63,161 nucleotides of DNA from NCBI RefSeq assembly GCF_014490725.1, contig NZ_JACOQL010000008.1, positions 1 to 63,161 on the forward strand, written 5' to 3'. The first letter of the stretch is position 1. The number at the start of each line of letters is the position of its first letter. This document shows positions 25,748 to 33,920 of this stretch, one piece after another. A program made the position numbers and the translations under genes. Under the pieces are notes generated by a model. That model ran no database searches, was not told where the DNA came from, and was given only the letters and a program-made list of their open reading frames with translations. The DNA is from Paracoccus amoyensis. GTDB taxonomy: Bacteria > Pseudomonadota > Alphaproteobacteria > Rhodobacterales > Rhodobacteraceae.

Positions 25748-27352
25748 TCAATCCACAGGAATGAAGCGCGGCAAGGGTCCGGCCAGATTTTTCGTCATGT
25801 CCAGCAAGCGGGCTTCTGCATCCGCCTCGGACTCTCCGTTATGCATCAGCGTGGTCAGACGCACCAAACCGCCATCCGTCTGACCCGTGCGGATACCATC
25901 GGCCAACAGATAGAATTTGGCGGCAAAATCCCATGCCACCCGGCGTTCACCCTGCTGGAACCAGTAATAGACCATCATCCGCTGTTCGCCCTTCTGGATG
26001 ATTGCGCGGTTCAATGGAAAGGGGGTGTCCTGCCCCAGTTGCGGGGCAATATCGACCCGCTCCAGCTTGGCGATTTCCCAGCCGGACGAGGGCAGACAGA
26101 TTTCCGGCGAATGCACACCGCCTTTGGACTGGTCGTTGTAAAAAGCCATGAACAACCCGACCGGAGGTGTGGCGGCGTCACGGATAAAGGTCGCCTGACG
26201 GTAATCATCGGCGGCAAGCGCCTTGGCGATATCCGGGGTCAGACGCTCTTCCGGGCCGCGCTGCTGCCATGTGCCCAGCTCCTGCGGGAACATGGCAAAG
26301 GGCGTGCGGGTGGGCGGCACGGAACGGTTGTCGGGCACCAATTGCCATGCGCCAAGCGCCGCCAGTCCAAGAACCGCGGCTGTAATCATCGCTGGCGACG
26401 GGCGGGTCAGCTTCAGCCGGCCCAATTGCGTCCACATCCCCGACATATCCAGATCCAGCGCTTCGGCCAGTGTCGGTTTGCCGGGATGGAAGAACAGCAT
26501 CAGACGCGCCAGGCCGAACAGCAAGATGATACAGGCGATGAAGATGACCCAGCCTTCAAAGAAATGGGTGAACCCTTCCAGCCATTCGACCCCATAGTAA
26601 TTGGCAATGATCCCGCCAATCGCGATCCGGACCGAATTCATGAAGACCGTGATCGGCACGGCCGACAGCAGCAATACGGCCTTTTGCCAGACCGGCCCCC
26701 GATACAGCACTGCGAAAATGTAAGAGAAAGACAGGATCGGGAACAGATAGCGCAGGCCGGAACAAGCCTCGGCCACATGCAGCTTCATCACGCCCAGATC
26801 GATGATATTGCCTTCCAGAAACACCGGCACCGACATCAGCTTCAGCATCCAGACGCCCAGTTCGGACGAGATCATCTGAAGCGAGGTGGAAATCTTGTAA
26901 TACAGCACACCGGGCAAAGGCAGCATATAGACCAGATGCAGAACCGGCGGCCAGAAATGCTTGCCCGTGGACCAGCCGAAGGACACCAGCAGAATACCCG
27001 CGACCCAGATGATCGTTGCATAGGCGACAATATCGTCGATCTGGGACAGCTTGCCCAATGCGCCGACCGTAAAGGCCAGCAGAATCACGGCCACGCCGGG
27101 CCAGCGATCATGGATGGGGCCTGGATTTGGGGGGTATTGCTTCAGTTCGCGCAGAAACATCAGCGCGGACAGGACGGGGATCAATGGGCCATGGCTGTAT
27201 TCAGGCGTTTGCCATGCCAGCAAAAGCGCATCCAGGCCGTCGATAAAAAACCAGCCTGCCGCAATTGTCGCAACGGCCAGCCAAAACAGACCGGCAACGC
27301 TGGTTGACGACAATTGCCCCTGAGGCGAACTGATCGTGTCACTGGATGCCAT
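25748..27352 (-). CDS. xrtD: Exosortase XrtD (VPLPA-CTERM specific) with fused EpsI domain
   Basis: A 534-aa multi-spanning membrane protease/transpeptidase that cleaves VPLPA-CTERM proteins. The exosortase core holds the three catalytic residues: Cys197 in HVAEACSGLRYLFP, Arg242 in FMNSVRIAIGG, and His263 in FTHFFEGW. After about residue 320 comes a soluble EpsI-type domain with FMAFYNDQSKGGVHSPEICLP and a final WDFAAKFYLLADGIRTGQTDGGLVRL. Fusion of EpsI to the exosortase is the known layout of the XrtD subtype. Its probable substrate gene (27575) lies 222 bp upstream on the same strand, with a terminator between. Confidence 0.92.
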   Translation of the reverse strand: MASSDTISSPQGQLSSTSVAGLFWLAVATIAAGWFFIDGLDALLLAWQTPEYSHGPLIPVLSALMFLRELKQYPPNPGPIHDRWPGVAVILLAFTVGALGKLSQIDDIVAYATIIWVAGILLVSFGWSTGKHFWPPVLHLVYMLPLPGVLYYKISTSLQMISSELGVWMLKLMSVPVFLEGNIIDLGVMKLHVAEACSGLRYLFPILSFSYIFAVLYRGPVWQKAVLLLSAVPITVFMNSVRIAIGGIIANYYGVEWLEGFTHFFEGWVIFIACIILLFGLARLMLFFHPGKPTLAEALDLDMSGMWTQLGRLKLTRPSPAMITAAVLGLAALGAWQLVPDNRSVPPTRTPFAMFPQELGTWQQRGPEERLTPDIAKALAADDYRQATFIRDAATPPVGLFMAFYNDQSKGGVHSPEICLPSSGWEIAKLERVDIAPQLGQDTPFPLNRAIIQKGEQRMMVYYWFQQGERRVAWDFAAKFYLLADGIRTGQTDGGLVRLTTLMHNGESEADAEARLLDMTKNLAGPLPRFIPVD

Positions 27353-27527
27353 TACACATTCACCTTTTACGCGGCCTGCAGACCCGTTGCCCTCATCCTA
27401 CCGCAATAGCGCCATTTTCGCGAGAAGGGGATGCGATTTGGACAATTTTGTCTTTGATTGCCTCACATCTTGCTGAGGTATTGCGAAACGGGTCCCATTC
27501 AAGGGACAGGCCGGTGTCAAAAAAGGA

Positions 27528-27549
27528 AAACCCGCCCAAAGGCGGGTTT
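27528..27549 (-). terminator. Rho-independent terminator of the VPLPA-CTERM gene
   Basis: AAACCCGCC and GGCGGGTTT form a 9-bp stem with a CAAA loop. On the minus strand the hairpin is followed by TTCCTTTTTT. It lies 25 bp past the stop of the gene at 27575 and separates that gene from xrtD, which must then have its own promoter between 27353 and 27527. Confidence 0.85.
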
Positions 27550-27574
27550 CCGATATTCGTGCGCTGATAAAAAA

Positions 27575-28165
27575 TCAGGCTGCGGTTTTGCGACGACGAA
27601 GAGCCGCCAGACCGCCCAGACCAGCCAACAGCATCAGACCCGCTGCCGGCAGCGGAACTGCTGCAACCGAGATGCTGTCAACGTCAAAGCCATCGTTGCT
27701 GTTGGTGTTCGGGAATTCTTCGCCGGTGACATCAACCAGTTTGATATATTCAAACGCGGTTTTTGCACGAACCGAAGACGATGCGACATTGTTCAGCAAA
27801 CGACCCAGATAGGTTTCGACACCGCCCAGGACCGAGTAGACGTCAACGGCTTCGTCATGGCCTTTTGCACGGTCATAAGTGATTTCGAAGGCTGAAACGT
27901 CGTTAGCGGCATCAAACAGCGACTGCGCAAAGCCGACGACCAGCGTACCGCCGAAGCCCATCGAGTAGAAAAGGCCGTCTGCCGCGCCGAGGGCGTTGGC
28001 GGTCTTGCTGCGGCTGCCAGCACAACCCATGGGAAGACCAGCGTTGGAGTAGCAGTCGCCCAACTCGCTGCTGATGACCTTGTCAGCATAGTAGGTCGCA
28101 GCATTTGCACCTGCGGCCGATGCGGCCAAAACAGCGCCAGCCAGAAGGGTTTTCAAAACGTTCAT
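27575..28165 (-). CDS. VPLPA-CTERM sorting domain protein
   Basis: A 196-aa secreted protein. It has a signal peptide MNVLKTLLAGAVLAASAAG with cleavage near ANA/ATYY, a beta-rich middle with no known fold, and the sorting tail from residue 170: VPLPAAGLMLLAGLGGL, then ALRRRK. This tripartite tail (VPLPA, hydrophobic helix, basic end) is the recognition signal for XrtD, encoded immediately downstream. A ribosome site AGGTGA precedes the ATG. The protein is expected to be exported, processed at VPLPA and associated with the EPS matrix or cell surface. Confidence 0.93.
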   Translation of the reverse strand: MNVLKTLLAGAVLAASAAGANAATYYADKVISSELGDCYSNAGLPMGCAGSRSKTANALGAADGLFYSMGFGGTLVVGFAQSLFDAANDVSAFEITYDRAKGHDEAVDVYSVLGGVETYLGRLLNNVASSSVRAKTAFEYIKLVDVTGEEFPNTNSNDGFDVDSISVAAVPLPAAGLMLLAGLGGLAALRRRKTAA

Positions 28166-29002
28166 TTTTCACCTGTTCACAATAGTATCAGTATCGGCCG
28201 GGCGCCGAATGATCTCACTACTTTTACCAATTCAGACATTTTTAAACAAGTTTAATTCGCGTCTGATGGGGCGGGGTTCGATATTTTTGGCAGGTTTTGA
28301 GGAAATTCCGACTGTCACACTACCACCGGTAGTTTTGGGGGTGTTTTGCACGCACTCAAGGAGAAATTATCAGGTTAAGCGCATACAAATAATGCTGGAT
28401 TCCGATTCGAATAACAGCCGATTTTTTGCATACTGTTCATATTCTTATCTGCTCCTTTAGGAATGGCTGCAAATCCTGAGTAAAGAAATGTGAAGTCTCC
28501 TGCACAATTACGATGATCTGGATCTTCGGAATGGATGTGCCTGCAAATCGCGAAATCGTGAAATTTTCGACATTTGATTGATATATCAGATGGTTTGCTG
28601 ACGAGGGGAACCGGTCTGAAAACCACCCGGATCAGTCGGGGCCCTCAGTCAAGGGGGGCGCTCAGTCTGGCCGAGGTATTCAAAATCATTGGTGCCAACC
28701 GGCGGATATCTATTCGGCAGATTCTTGCCGATCAAGCTTTCTAATATAGGTGAACCTTACGTCATGCTGCCTTTTATGGGGTGAGTTTACATATGATAAG
28801 TCTGACACGCGCCAAAATTGCTTGCCGAAAAGAAGTTTCACGCGCAGGTAGAAAAATCGACGTAAGGGCAGCTTTGTGCGGTGGGCTTGTGCTCGAATCA
28901 CAAGCACGTTGCTTGCCTTTCGAGACTTAAAAGCAGATGAGTTTGCCCCCCAAATCCTGCATGCTCTCTGTATGCCCCTGTATGATTGTCCAAGAGTATC
29001 CC
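28166..29002. other. 837-bp divergent non-coding region
   Basis: The stretch between the VPLPA-CTERM gene (minus) and a glycosyltransferase operon (plus) has no convincing gene. It is AT-rich by the standards of this plasmid. It contains a 7-bp-arm inverted repeat (28885-28905) and a small hairpin ACTACC-ACC-GGTAGT near 28320. It is much longer than needed for two promoters, so long leaders, regulator sites or a small RNA are possible. None can be identified by eye. Confidence 0.5.
28885..28905. promoter_or_regulatory. Inverted repeat upstream of glycosyltransferase operon
   Basis: GCTTGTG, a 7-base centre CTCGAAT, and CACAAGC form a perfect dyad about 100 bp before the ATG at 29003. The size and spacing resemble an operator for a dimeric regulator. 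No regulator gene lies nearby, so the binding factor would be chromosomal. Confidence 0.4.
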
Positions 29003-29944
29003 ATGCCGTCTGTCGTCACCCCCTCCCGCGCCTATTTGCTTGTCTCTCCTTGCCGGAACGAGGCTGATTACATGCGGCGCACATTGGACAGTGTGGTGGG
29101 ACAAAGCGTGCCACCGGCCAAATGGGTGATTGTCGACGATGGCTCGACCGATGAGACACCGCAGATTCTGGCCGAATATGCGGCGCGCCATCCCTTCATT
29201 CAGGTTGTCACCAAGCCGGACCGGGGGCACCGCGCCGTCGGGCCGGGCGTGATCGAAGCCTTTTACCATGGGTTGGATCAGGTGCGGATGTCAGACTTCC
29301 CCTATCTGTGCAAGCTGGATCTGGATCTGGATCTGCCGCCCCGCTACTTCGAAATCCTGATGCAGCGGATGGAGGAAAACCCACGTATCGGCACCTGTTC
29401 GGGCAAGCCGTGGTTCCGCACGGAAGGGGGCCATTGGGTGTCGGAAAAATGTGGCGATGAAATGTCGGTCGGCATGACCAAATTCTATCGCCGCGAATGT
29501 TTCGACCAGATCGGCGGTTTCGTCCGCGAGGTCATGTGGGATGCGATTGATTGCCACAAGGCGCGTCAATTGGGCTGGATCGCGGTCAGCTGGAATGACG
29601 ACGATCTGCGGTTCGAACATCTTCGGCCAATGGGCTCCAGCCAGAAAAGTGTTTTCACGGGTCGCCGCCGGCATGGTTTCGGGCAGTATTACATGGGCTC
29701 GGACCCGGCCTATTTCGTGGCGACGGGTCTGTATCGGATGGCGCATCCGCCCTATGTGCTGGGCGGTCTGGCGACCATTCAGGGCTTTCTGGGCGCATGG
29801 ATGCGCCGTGAGCCGCAGCACGCCGATGCCGAGCTGCGCAATTTCATCCGCGCCTATCAGCGCCGCGCCCTGCGGGTCGGCAAGGCCCGCGCCGTGGCCG
29901 AGATCGAGGCCGCCCGGGCAGGGCAGTGGAACGCCCCCGAATGA
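29003..29944 (+). CDS. Family 2 glycosyltransferase
   Basis: 313 aa from ATG 29003, with AAGAG eight bases upstream; the frame is open to 28937. GT-A motifs are LLVSPCRNEADYMRRTLDSVVGQ, WVIVDDGSTDETPQIL and CKLDLDLDLPPRYF, where the DLDLDL run supplies the metal site. A further WDAIDCHKARQLGW segment follows. It resembles the glycosyltransferases commonly found in exosortase-associated EPS loci. The stop overlaps the next start (ATGA at 29941). Confidence 0.88.
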   Translation: MPSVVTPSRAYLLVSPCRNEADYMRRTLDSVVGQSVPPAKWVIVDDGSTDETPQILAEYAARHPFIQVVTKPDRGHRAVGPGVIEAFYHGLDQVRMSDFPYLCKLDLDLDLPPRYFEILMQRMEENPRIGTCSGKPWFRTEGGHWVSEKCGDEMSVGMTKFYRRECFDQIGGFVREVMWDAIDCHKARQLGWIAVSWNDDDLRFEHLRPMGSSQKSVFTGRRRHGFGQYYMGSDPAYFVATGLYRMAHPPYVLGGLATIQGFLGAWMRREPQHADAELRNFIRAYQRRALRVGKARAVAEIEAARAGQWNAPE

Positions 29945-31245
29945 GCGATGGCCCCCGCCCAAAAATTCTGGTGCTGGCAGAGGCCGCCAATCCGGACATG
30001 GTCAGTGTGCCATTGGTCGGCTGGTCGTTGACCGCCGCCCTGCGCGACGTGGCAGATGTGCATCTGGTCACCCAGATCCGCAATCGCGATGCGATCCTGC
30101 GCGCAGGTCTGGTTGAAGGGCGGGATTTTACCGCCATCAACAGCGAACGCGTGGCGCGCCCCTTGTGGCAGCTGACCCGATTGCTGGGGGTTGGCGGCGC
30201 CAGCAACAAGGGCTGGACCATTTCGCAGGCGATCACTGTCATCTCGGACGCTTATTTCGAACGGCTGGTCTGGAAGCAATTCGGCGCCCGGATCAAGGCC
30301 GGAGAATGGGATGTGGTTCATCGCATCACACCGCTTAGCCCGGTAAAACCCAGCTTTGCAGGCTGCAAGACGGCAGCGGCTGGCGTGCCCTTTGTCATGG
30401 GACCGCTGAACGGCGGCGTTCCCTGGCCAGAAGGGTTCGAGGCGGCGCGCAACAAGGAACGCGAATGGCTGTCCAAGGTCCGGGGCGCGGTCAAGCTGTT
30501 ACCCGGACGCAAGGCGACATGGCGGGCGGCCAAAGCCATTCTTGTCGGATCGCGGCACACGCAAAGCGAGATCGCAGACGAATATCGCGACAAGACCATC
30601 TACATTCCGGAAAACGGCATCGTCGGGTCAGCGTTTTCGCCAGACAATCCGGCTGGTCCGCCCCATATCCCGCTGCGCGCCTGCTTTGTCGGGCGGCTGG
30701 TGCCCTATAAGGGGCCGGACATGCTGATCCGTGCGGCTGCCCCGCTGCTGCGGGCAGGGACGCTGCGCCTTGAGCTGATTGGCAATGGCCCCATGCTGGC
30801 TGAACTGAAGGCCTTGGCCCGCGCCGAACAGGTCGAAGATGCGATCACCTTTCACGGACACCTGAAACATGCGGATGTCGCGCAGACGATGAAGGGGTGC
30901 GATTTTCTGGCCTTCCCTTCGATCCGCGAATTCGGGGGCGGGGTGGTGTTAGAGGCGATGGCCCTGGGCCTGCCGCCGCTGATCGTGGATTATGCAGGCC
31001 CGGGCGAGTTGGTGAGCCCGGAATGGGGCTTCAAGGTGCCTGTCAATGCGCCCGATCGGCTGATCGCCGATTTTCGTGCCCAGTTGGAACAGATCGTCAG
31101 GGATCCATCAATTCTGGGCCCGCGCGGCGTGGCGGCACAGGCGCGGGTGAGCGATAAATTCCTGTGGTCGCGCAAGGCGGAACAGATGCTGGATGTCTAT
31201 GACTGGGTGCGTGGCATTCGTGCCGACAAGCCGCAGCCCTTCTAG
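29941..31245 (+). CDS. Family 4 (group 1) glycosyltransferase
   Basis: 434 aa from the overlapping ATG at 29941. GT-B fold. The C-terminal donor domain shows ACFVGRLVPYKGPDMLIRAAAPL, LIGNGPMLAELKALA, ITFHGHLKHADVAQTMKGCDFLAFPSIREFGGGVVLEAMALGLPP (with the EX7E-like donor motif) and a following VDYAGPGELV. The N-terminal domain is longer than usual. Retaining chemistry and a cytoplasmic site are expected for the family. Translationally coupled to the preceding GT2. Confidence 0.9.
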   Translation: MSDGPRPKILVLAEAANPDMVSVPLVGWSLTAALRDVADVHLVTQIRNRDAILRAGLVEGRDFTAINSERVARPLWQLTRLLGVGGASNKGWTISQAITVISDAYFERLVWKQFGARIKAGEWDVVHRITPLSPVKPSFAGCKTAAAGVPFVMGPLNGGVPWPEGFEAARNKEREWLSKVRGAVKLLPGRKATWRAAKAILVGSRHTQSEIADEYRDKTIYIPENGIVGSAFSPDNPAGPPHIPLRACFVGRLVPYKGPDMLIRAAAPLLRAGTLRLELIGNGPMLAELKALARAEQVEDAITFHGHLKHADVAQTMKGCDFLAFPSIREFGGGVVLEAMALGLPPLIVDYAGPGELVSPEWGFKVPVNAPDRLIADFRAQLEQIVRDPSILGPRGVAAQARVSDKFLWSRKAEQMLDVYDWVRGIRADKPQPF

Positions 31246-31268
31246 GCTGGCCTTCCAGATTGGCGGGC

Positions 31269-32471
31269 TCAGGCCAGAAGCCGGCCCAGCTTTTCAGCCT
31301 CTTGCCGGACATCGAATTCGGCCCGAACCTTTTGCCGCCCGGCCTGACCCATCCGGGCCGCCCGCTCGGGCTGGGCAAGGATGTCGATCATGGCATCGGC
31401 AAAGATGTCCGCATCGCCCGGCGCAACGATCCGGCCTGAAACACCATCTTCGACCAGTTCCGGGATGCCTGCGATACGCGTGGTCAGAACCGGACGGGCA
31501 CTGGCCATCGCCTCCATCAGCACCACGGGCACACCTTCGGCGAATGAAGGCAGGGCGAACAGATCGCAGCGGGCCAGTTCGGCGGCAACCTCGTCCTGGC
31601 TGAGATAGCCGGTAAATCGCACGGCATCGGTCAGGCCCAGTTCGCGGGTCCGCGCCTCAAGCTCCTTGCGGGCGGGGCCATCGCCCACCAGCGTCAACCG
31701 CGCATCGGGATAGGTCGCACGGGCCTTGGCGAAAGCCTCCAGCAACACCGGCACGCCCTTGGCGGCGGCAAGGCGGCCGATGAACAGCACCTCGCGCCCC
31801 GGTGGACGGTCGGCGGGGGCATAGCGGTCAGGCTCGACCCCGCAATGGACGATCTGCAGGCGCGGCCAATGCCGATCGTCGGAAAACAACATCCCCTGAG
31901 AGCGGCAGAAATTGCTGATGCAGGCCACGAACCGCGCCTGTGCGATCTTGTCACCCAGATGCCAGCGCCCGGTATCCAGAAAATCAGCCGGGCCATGCAG
32001 GGTAAAGCTGTAGGGGATGCCGGACAGCTCGGATGCCAGCATCGCAACCGAGGATGACGCCATGGCAAAATGGTTATGAATGCCGGTGATCTTTTCGCGG
32101 GCGCAATGATGGGCCAGCACCATGGCCTCCAGCAGGTAGAACATTTGCCAGACGGTCGCCTTGATCCCCGCAGGCCGCGTTTTCAGCGCCAGCCTGATCA
32201 TGCGCCAGAACCGCCCCGGACGGGCCAGCGCCCAACCAAGCGCGCCCAGCAGGTTGCCCGGATTTTTGGCGGCATCCAGCACATAGAAGGTCGTTTCCGC
32301 CGCGACCTTTTCATCCGGCCCACGATGATGTTCCGGCCCCGTCCGCCGGATCGAACAGGTCTGCACATCATAGCCCAAAGCCCGCAAGGCCAGCACTTCG
32401 CGCAGGATGAAGGTGTGTGACACTGCCGGATACTCTCCGGTCAGATAGGCGATTCGGGTTGCTTGGGTCAT
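31269..32471 (-). CDS. Family 4 (group 1) glycosyltransferase
   Basis: 400 aa from the ATG at 32471 (MTQATRIAYLTGEYPAVSHTFI). The frame stays open to 32699, but that extension does not look like protein of this family. The SHTFI...E start is typical of the WcaL/colanic-acid type. Donor-domain motifs are LFIGRLAAAKGVPVLLEAFA, LTLVGDGPARKELE, VRFTGYLSQDEVAAELARCDLFALPSFAEGVPVVLMEAMASARPV and ITTRIAGIPELVEDG. It is convergent with the glycosyltransferase ending at 31245. Confidence 0.9.
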   Translation of the reverse strand: MTQATRIAYLTGEYPAVSHTFILREVLALRALGYDVQTCSIRRTGPEHHRGPDEKVAAETTFYVLDAAKNPGNLLGALGWALARPGRFWRMIRLALKTRPAGIKATVWQMFYLLEAMVLAHHCAREKITGIHNHFAMASSSVAMLASELSGIPYSFTLHGPADFLDTGRWHLGDKIAQARFVACISNFCRSQGMLFSDDRHWPRLQIVHCGVEPDRYAPADRPPGREVLFIGRLAAAKGVPVLLEAFAKARATYPDARLTLVGDGPARKELEARTRELGLTDAVRFTGYLSQDEVAAELARCDLFALPSFAEGVPVVLMEAMASARPVLTTRIAGIPELVEDGVSGRIVAPGDADIFADAMIDILAQPERAARMGQAGRQKVRAEFDVRQEAEKLGRLLA

Positions 32472-32723
32472 GCGCACCATCCGGCGTTTGGTCGTATGAC
32501 ACGGCTTCTGGGCAGGCGAACGCCCCCCGTCAATCGGATTTCCGCCCATTCCGGCAGAACCGGCGAAGAAGCTGTGGAAGTCCTCAAACCACCCGGAAAA
32601 TAAGGACATACAAATTTCTATCATATTGACTTTGCACGAAGTCAAAGGCGGCTCTTTGCCGATAGGGATGGCGAAAACACTTTTGCGGCTGCAAAACATT
32701 TACGCTTTGTTAATGTCCCGCCG

Positions 32724-33566
32724 TTGTCACGCGAATGTGAGGTTTTTCATGACGCCCGCCTTAAAGGTATTGCACTGGTTGCGGCAATCCTGCTGTCCCC
32801 GTTTGCACATCCGGCCGAAGCTGCAAGCTGTGCAAGCTCGCCAACCATTTGCACCGAAGGGGACGGGCGCTTCTTGTTTGGCACAGCGGAAATCGAAGGT
32901 TGGGTCGATGCCACGGCAATCGGCATGTCAGCACGGGAACGGTATCATCTGACTTTCCATTCCTATGGCGTGTCCGAAGGGGGGATTTACAGTGAATCGG
33001 CCTTTGCCACCCTGGACATGAACCAAAGCGGAAATACCGTTGGCAACAATGGCAACGGCATGACCTATGATGGCGGCAGTTCGAACGCCATCAACGCGGC
33101 CGGCCCCTATAGCGACCGTTTCGCCGGCGGGGTCAGCCTTGTCCCCTCGCTGACGTTTCCCGGCCAGATCATCAATGATTATTCGCTTGCAATGATGGAT
33201 CTGGATATCCGTGCCCGCCAAGGCGTGCTGTGGCCTGAAACCTTGCCCGCAAGGGCCCCGACGGCAAGTGTCGGATCATTCAACCTGAGCATTGGCTTTT
33301 TCGGCTTGGATATCGACCCTGTGGATCCCCATTTTTACGACGTCGATCAGGACAATCATGTTCGGTTGACCACCAGCAATTTCGACCGGTTGCTTTTCAC
33401 CTTTTCGGATGGAGAAGGGGGCACCACGACGCGCGAACTGACCATGCCTTCGGCAGTTCCCCTGCCTGCTTCGGCAGTCTTTTTGCTGGCCTGTCTAAGC
33501 GGCTTTTTCCTTCTGCGCAGCAGACAGCTTGCAACGGCACAGGCCCGGCAACGGGTGGCAGGTTAG
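32724..33566 (+). CDS. VPLPA-CTERM protein with probable frameshift at its start
   Basis: The 280-codon frame ends with a clear XrtD sorting tail from residue 245 (VPLPASAVFLLACLSGFFLL, then RSRQ) after a secreted beta-rich body. The 5' end is odd. In this frame the only start is a TTG at 32724 with no ribosome site. A well-placed ATG at 32749, seven bases after GAGG, is in another frame and reads MTPAL before leaving the signal peptide. One extra A in TTAAAGG (32761-32767) would join them as MTPALKGIALVAAILLSPF, an ideal signal peptide. This is either a real frameshift, a base-call error, or a TTG start. Confidence 0.75.
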   Translation: MSRECEVFHDARLKGIALVAAILLSPFAHPAEAASCASSPTICTEGDGRFLFGTAEIEGWVDATAIGMSARERYHLTFHSYGVSEGGIYSESAFATLDMNQSGNTVGNNGNGMTYDGGSSNAINAAGPYSDRFAGGVSLVPSLTFPGQIINDYSLAMMDLDIRARQGVLWPETLPARAPTASVGSFNLSIGFFGLDIDPVDPHFYDVDQDNHVRLTTSNFDRLLFTFSDGEGGTTTRELTMPSAVPLPASAVFLLACLSGFFLLRSRQLATAQARQRVAG

Positions 33567-33660
33567 GATCCTGTTAATCTTCTGACCGGATTTTTGGGCT
33601 CTCATACATACAAATGCCCGGGTGCAATTTTTTGTGCCCGCGGCAAAGGGGAGCCCGAGA

Positions 33661-33920
33661 TGACCGATATTTTCAAACATCATGTGCCCGGCCTTGAAAG
33701 CCCCGCGACCCGGCTGGCGGCTGTGGCCCCGGATGATGCAACCGATCTGACCATGGTCAGCCGTGCCATTGCCGTCGGCACCGAAGGCTTCGTTCGGGTC
33801 ACGACCACAAGCGGATCGACCGGGCGGATCTATGTCGTTCCGGGCGCCCCCTTTCCGATCCGGGTCAGCCGGATCTGGGCCAGCGGGACCACGGCCACCG
33901 ATATCGTCGCACTGGCGTGA
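33661..33920 (+). CDS. Spike base protein, Rcc01079 family (GhsA-like)
   Basis: An 86-aa protein with GGGGAG upstream of its ATG. It matches the pattern of the Rcc01079 spike-base family: MTDIFKHHVPGLESPATRLAAVAPDDATDLTMVSRAIAVG, then GFVRVTTTSG, and the ending IRVSRIWASGTTATDIVALA. In Rhodobacter capsulatus this protein (GhsA) forms the base of the gene-transfer-agent head spike, which binds the capsule. Related genes occur in phages. Here no capsid, portal or terminase gene is nearby. The stop overlaps the GTG start of the next, much larger gene, so the two are translationally coupled, as expected for a base-plus-fibre pair. Confidence 0.8.

Noticed and set aside
25736..27307. 523-codon plus-strand frame opposite xrtD
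   Set aside because: The minus strand carries the exosortase catalytic residues and EpsI motif; the other frame is Gln/His-rich with no domain.
32626..32952. 108-codon frame overlapping the start of the second VPLPA-CTERM gene
   Set aside because: Not a separate gene; it contains the ATG at 32749 that probably belongs to the VPLPA-CTERM gene before a one-base shift.
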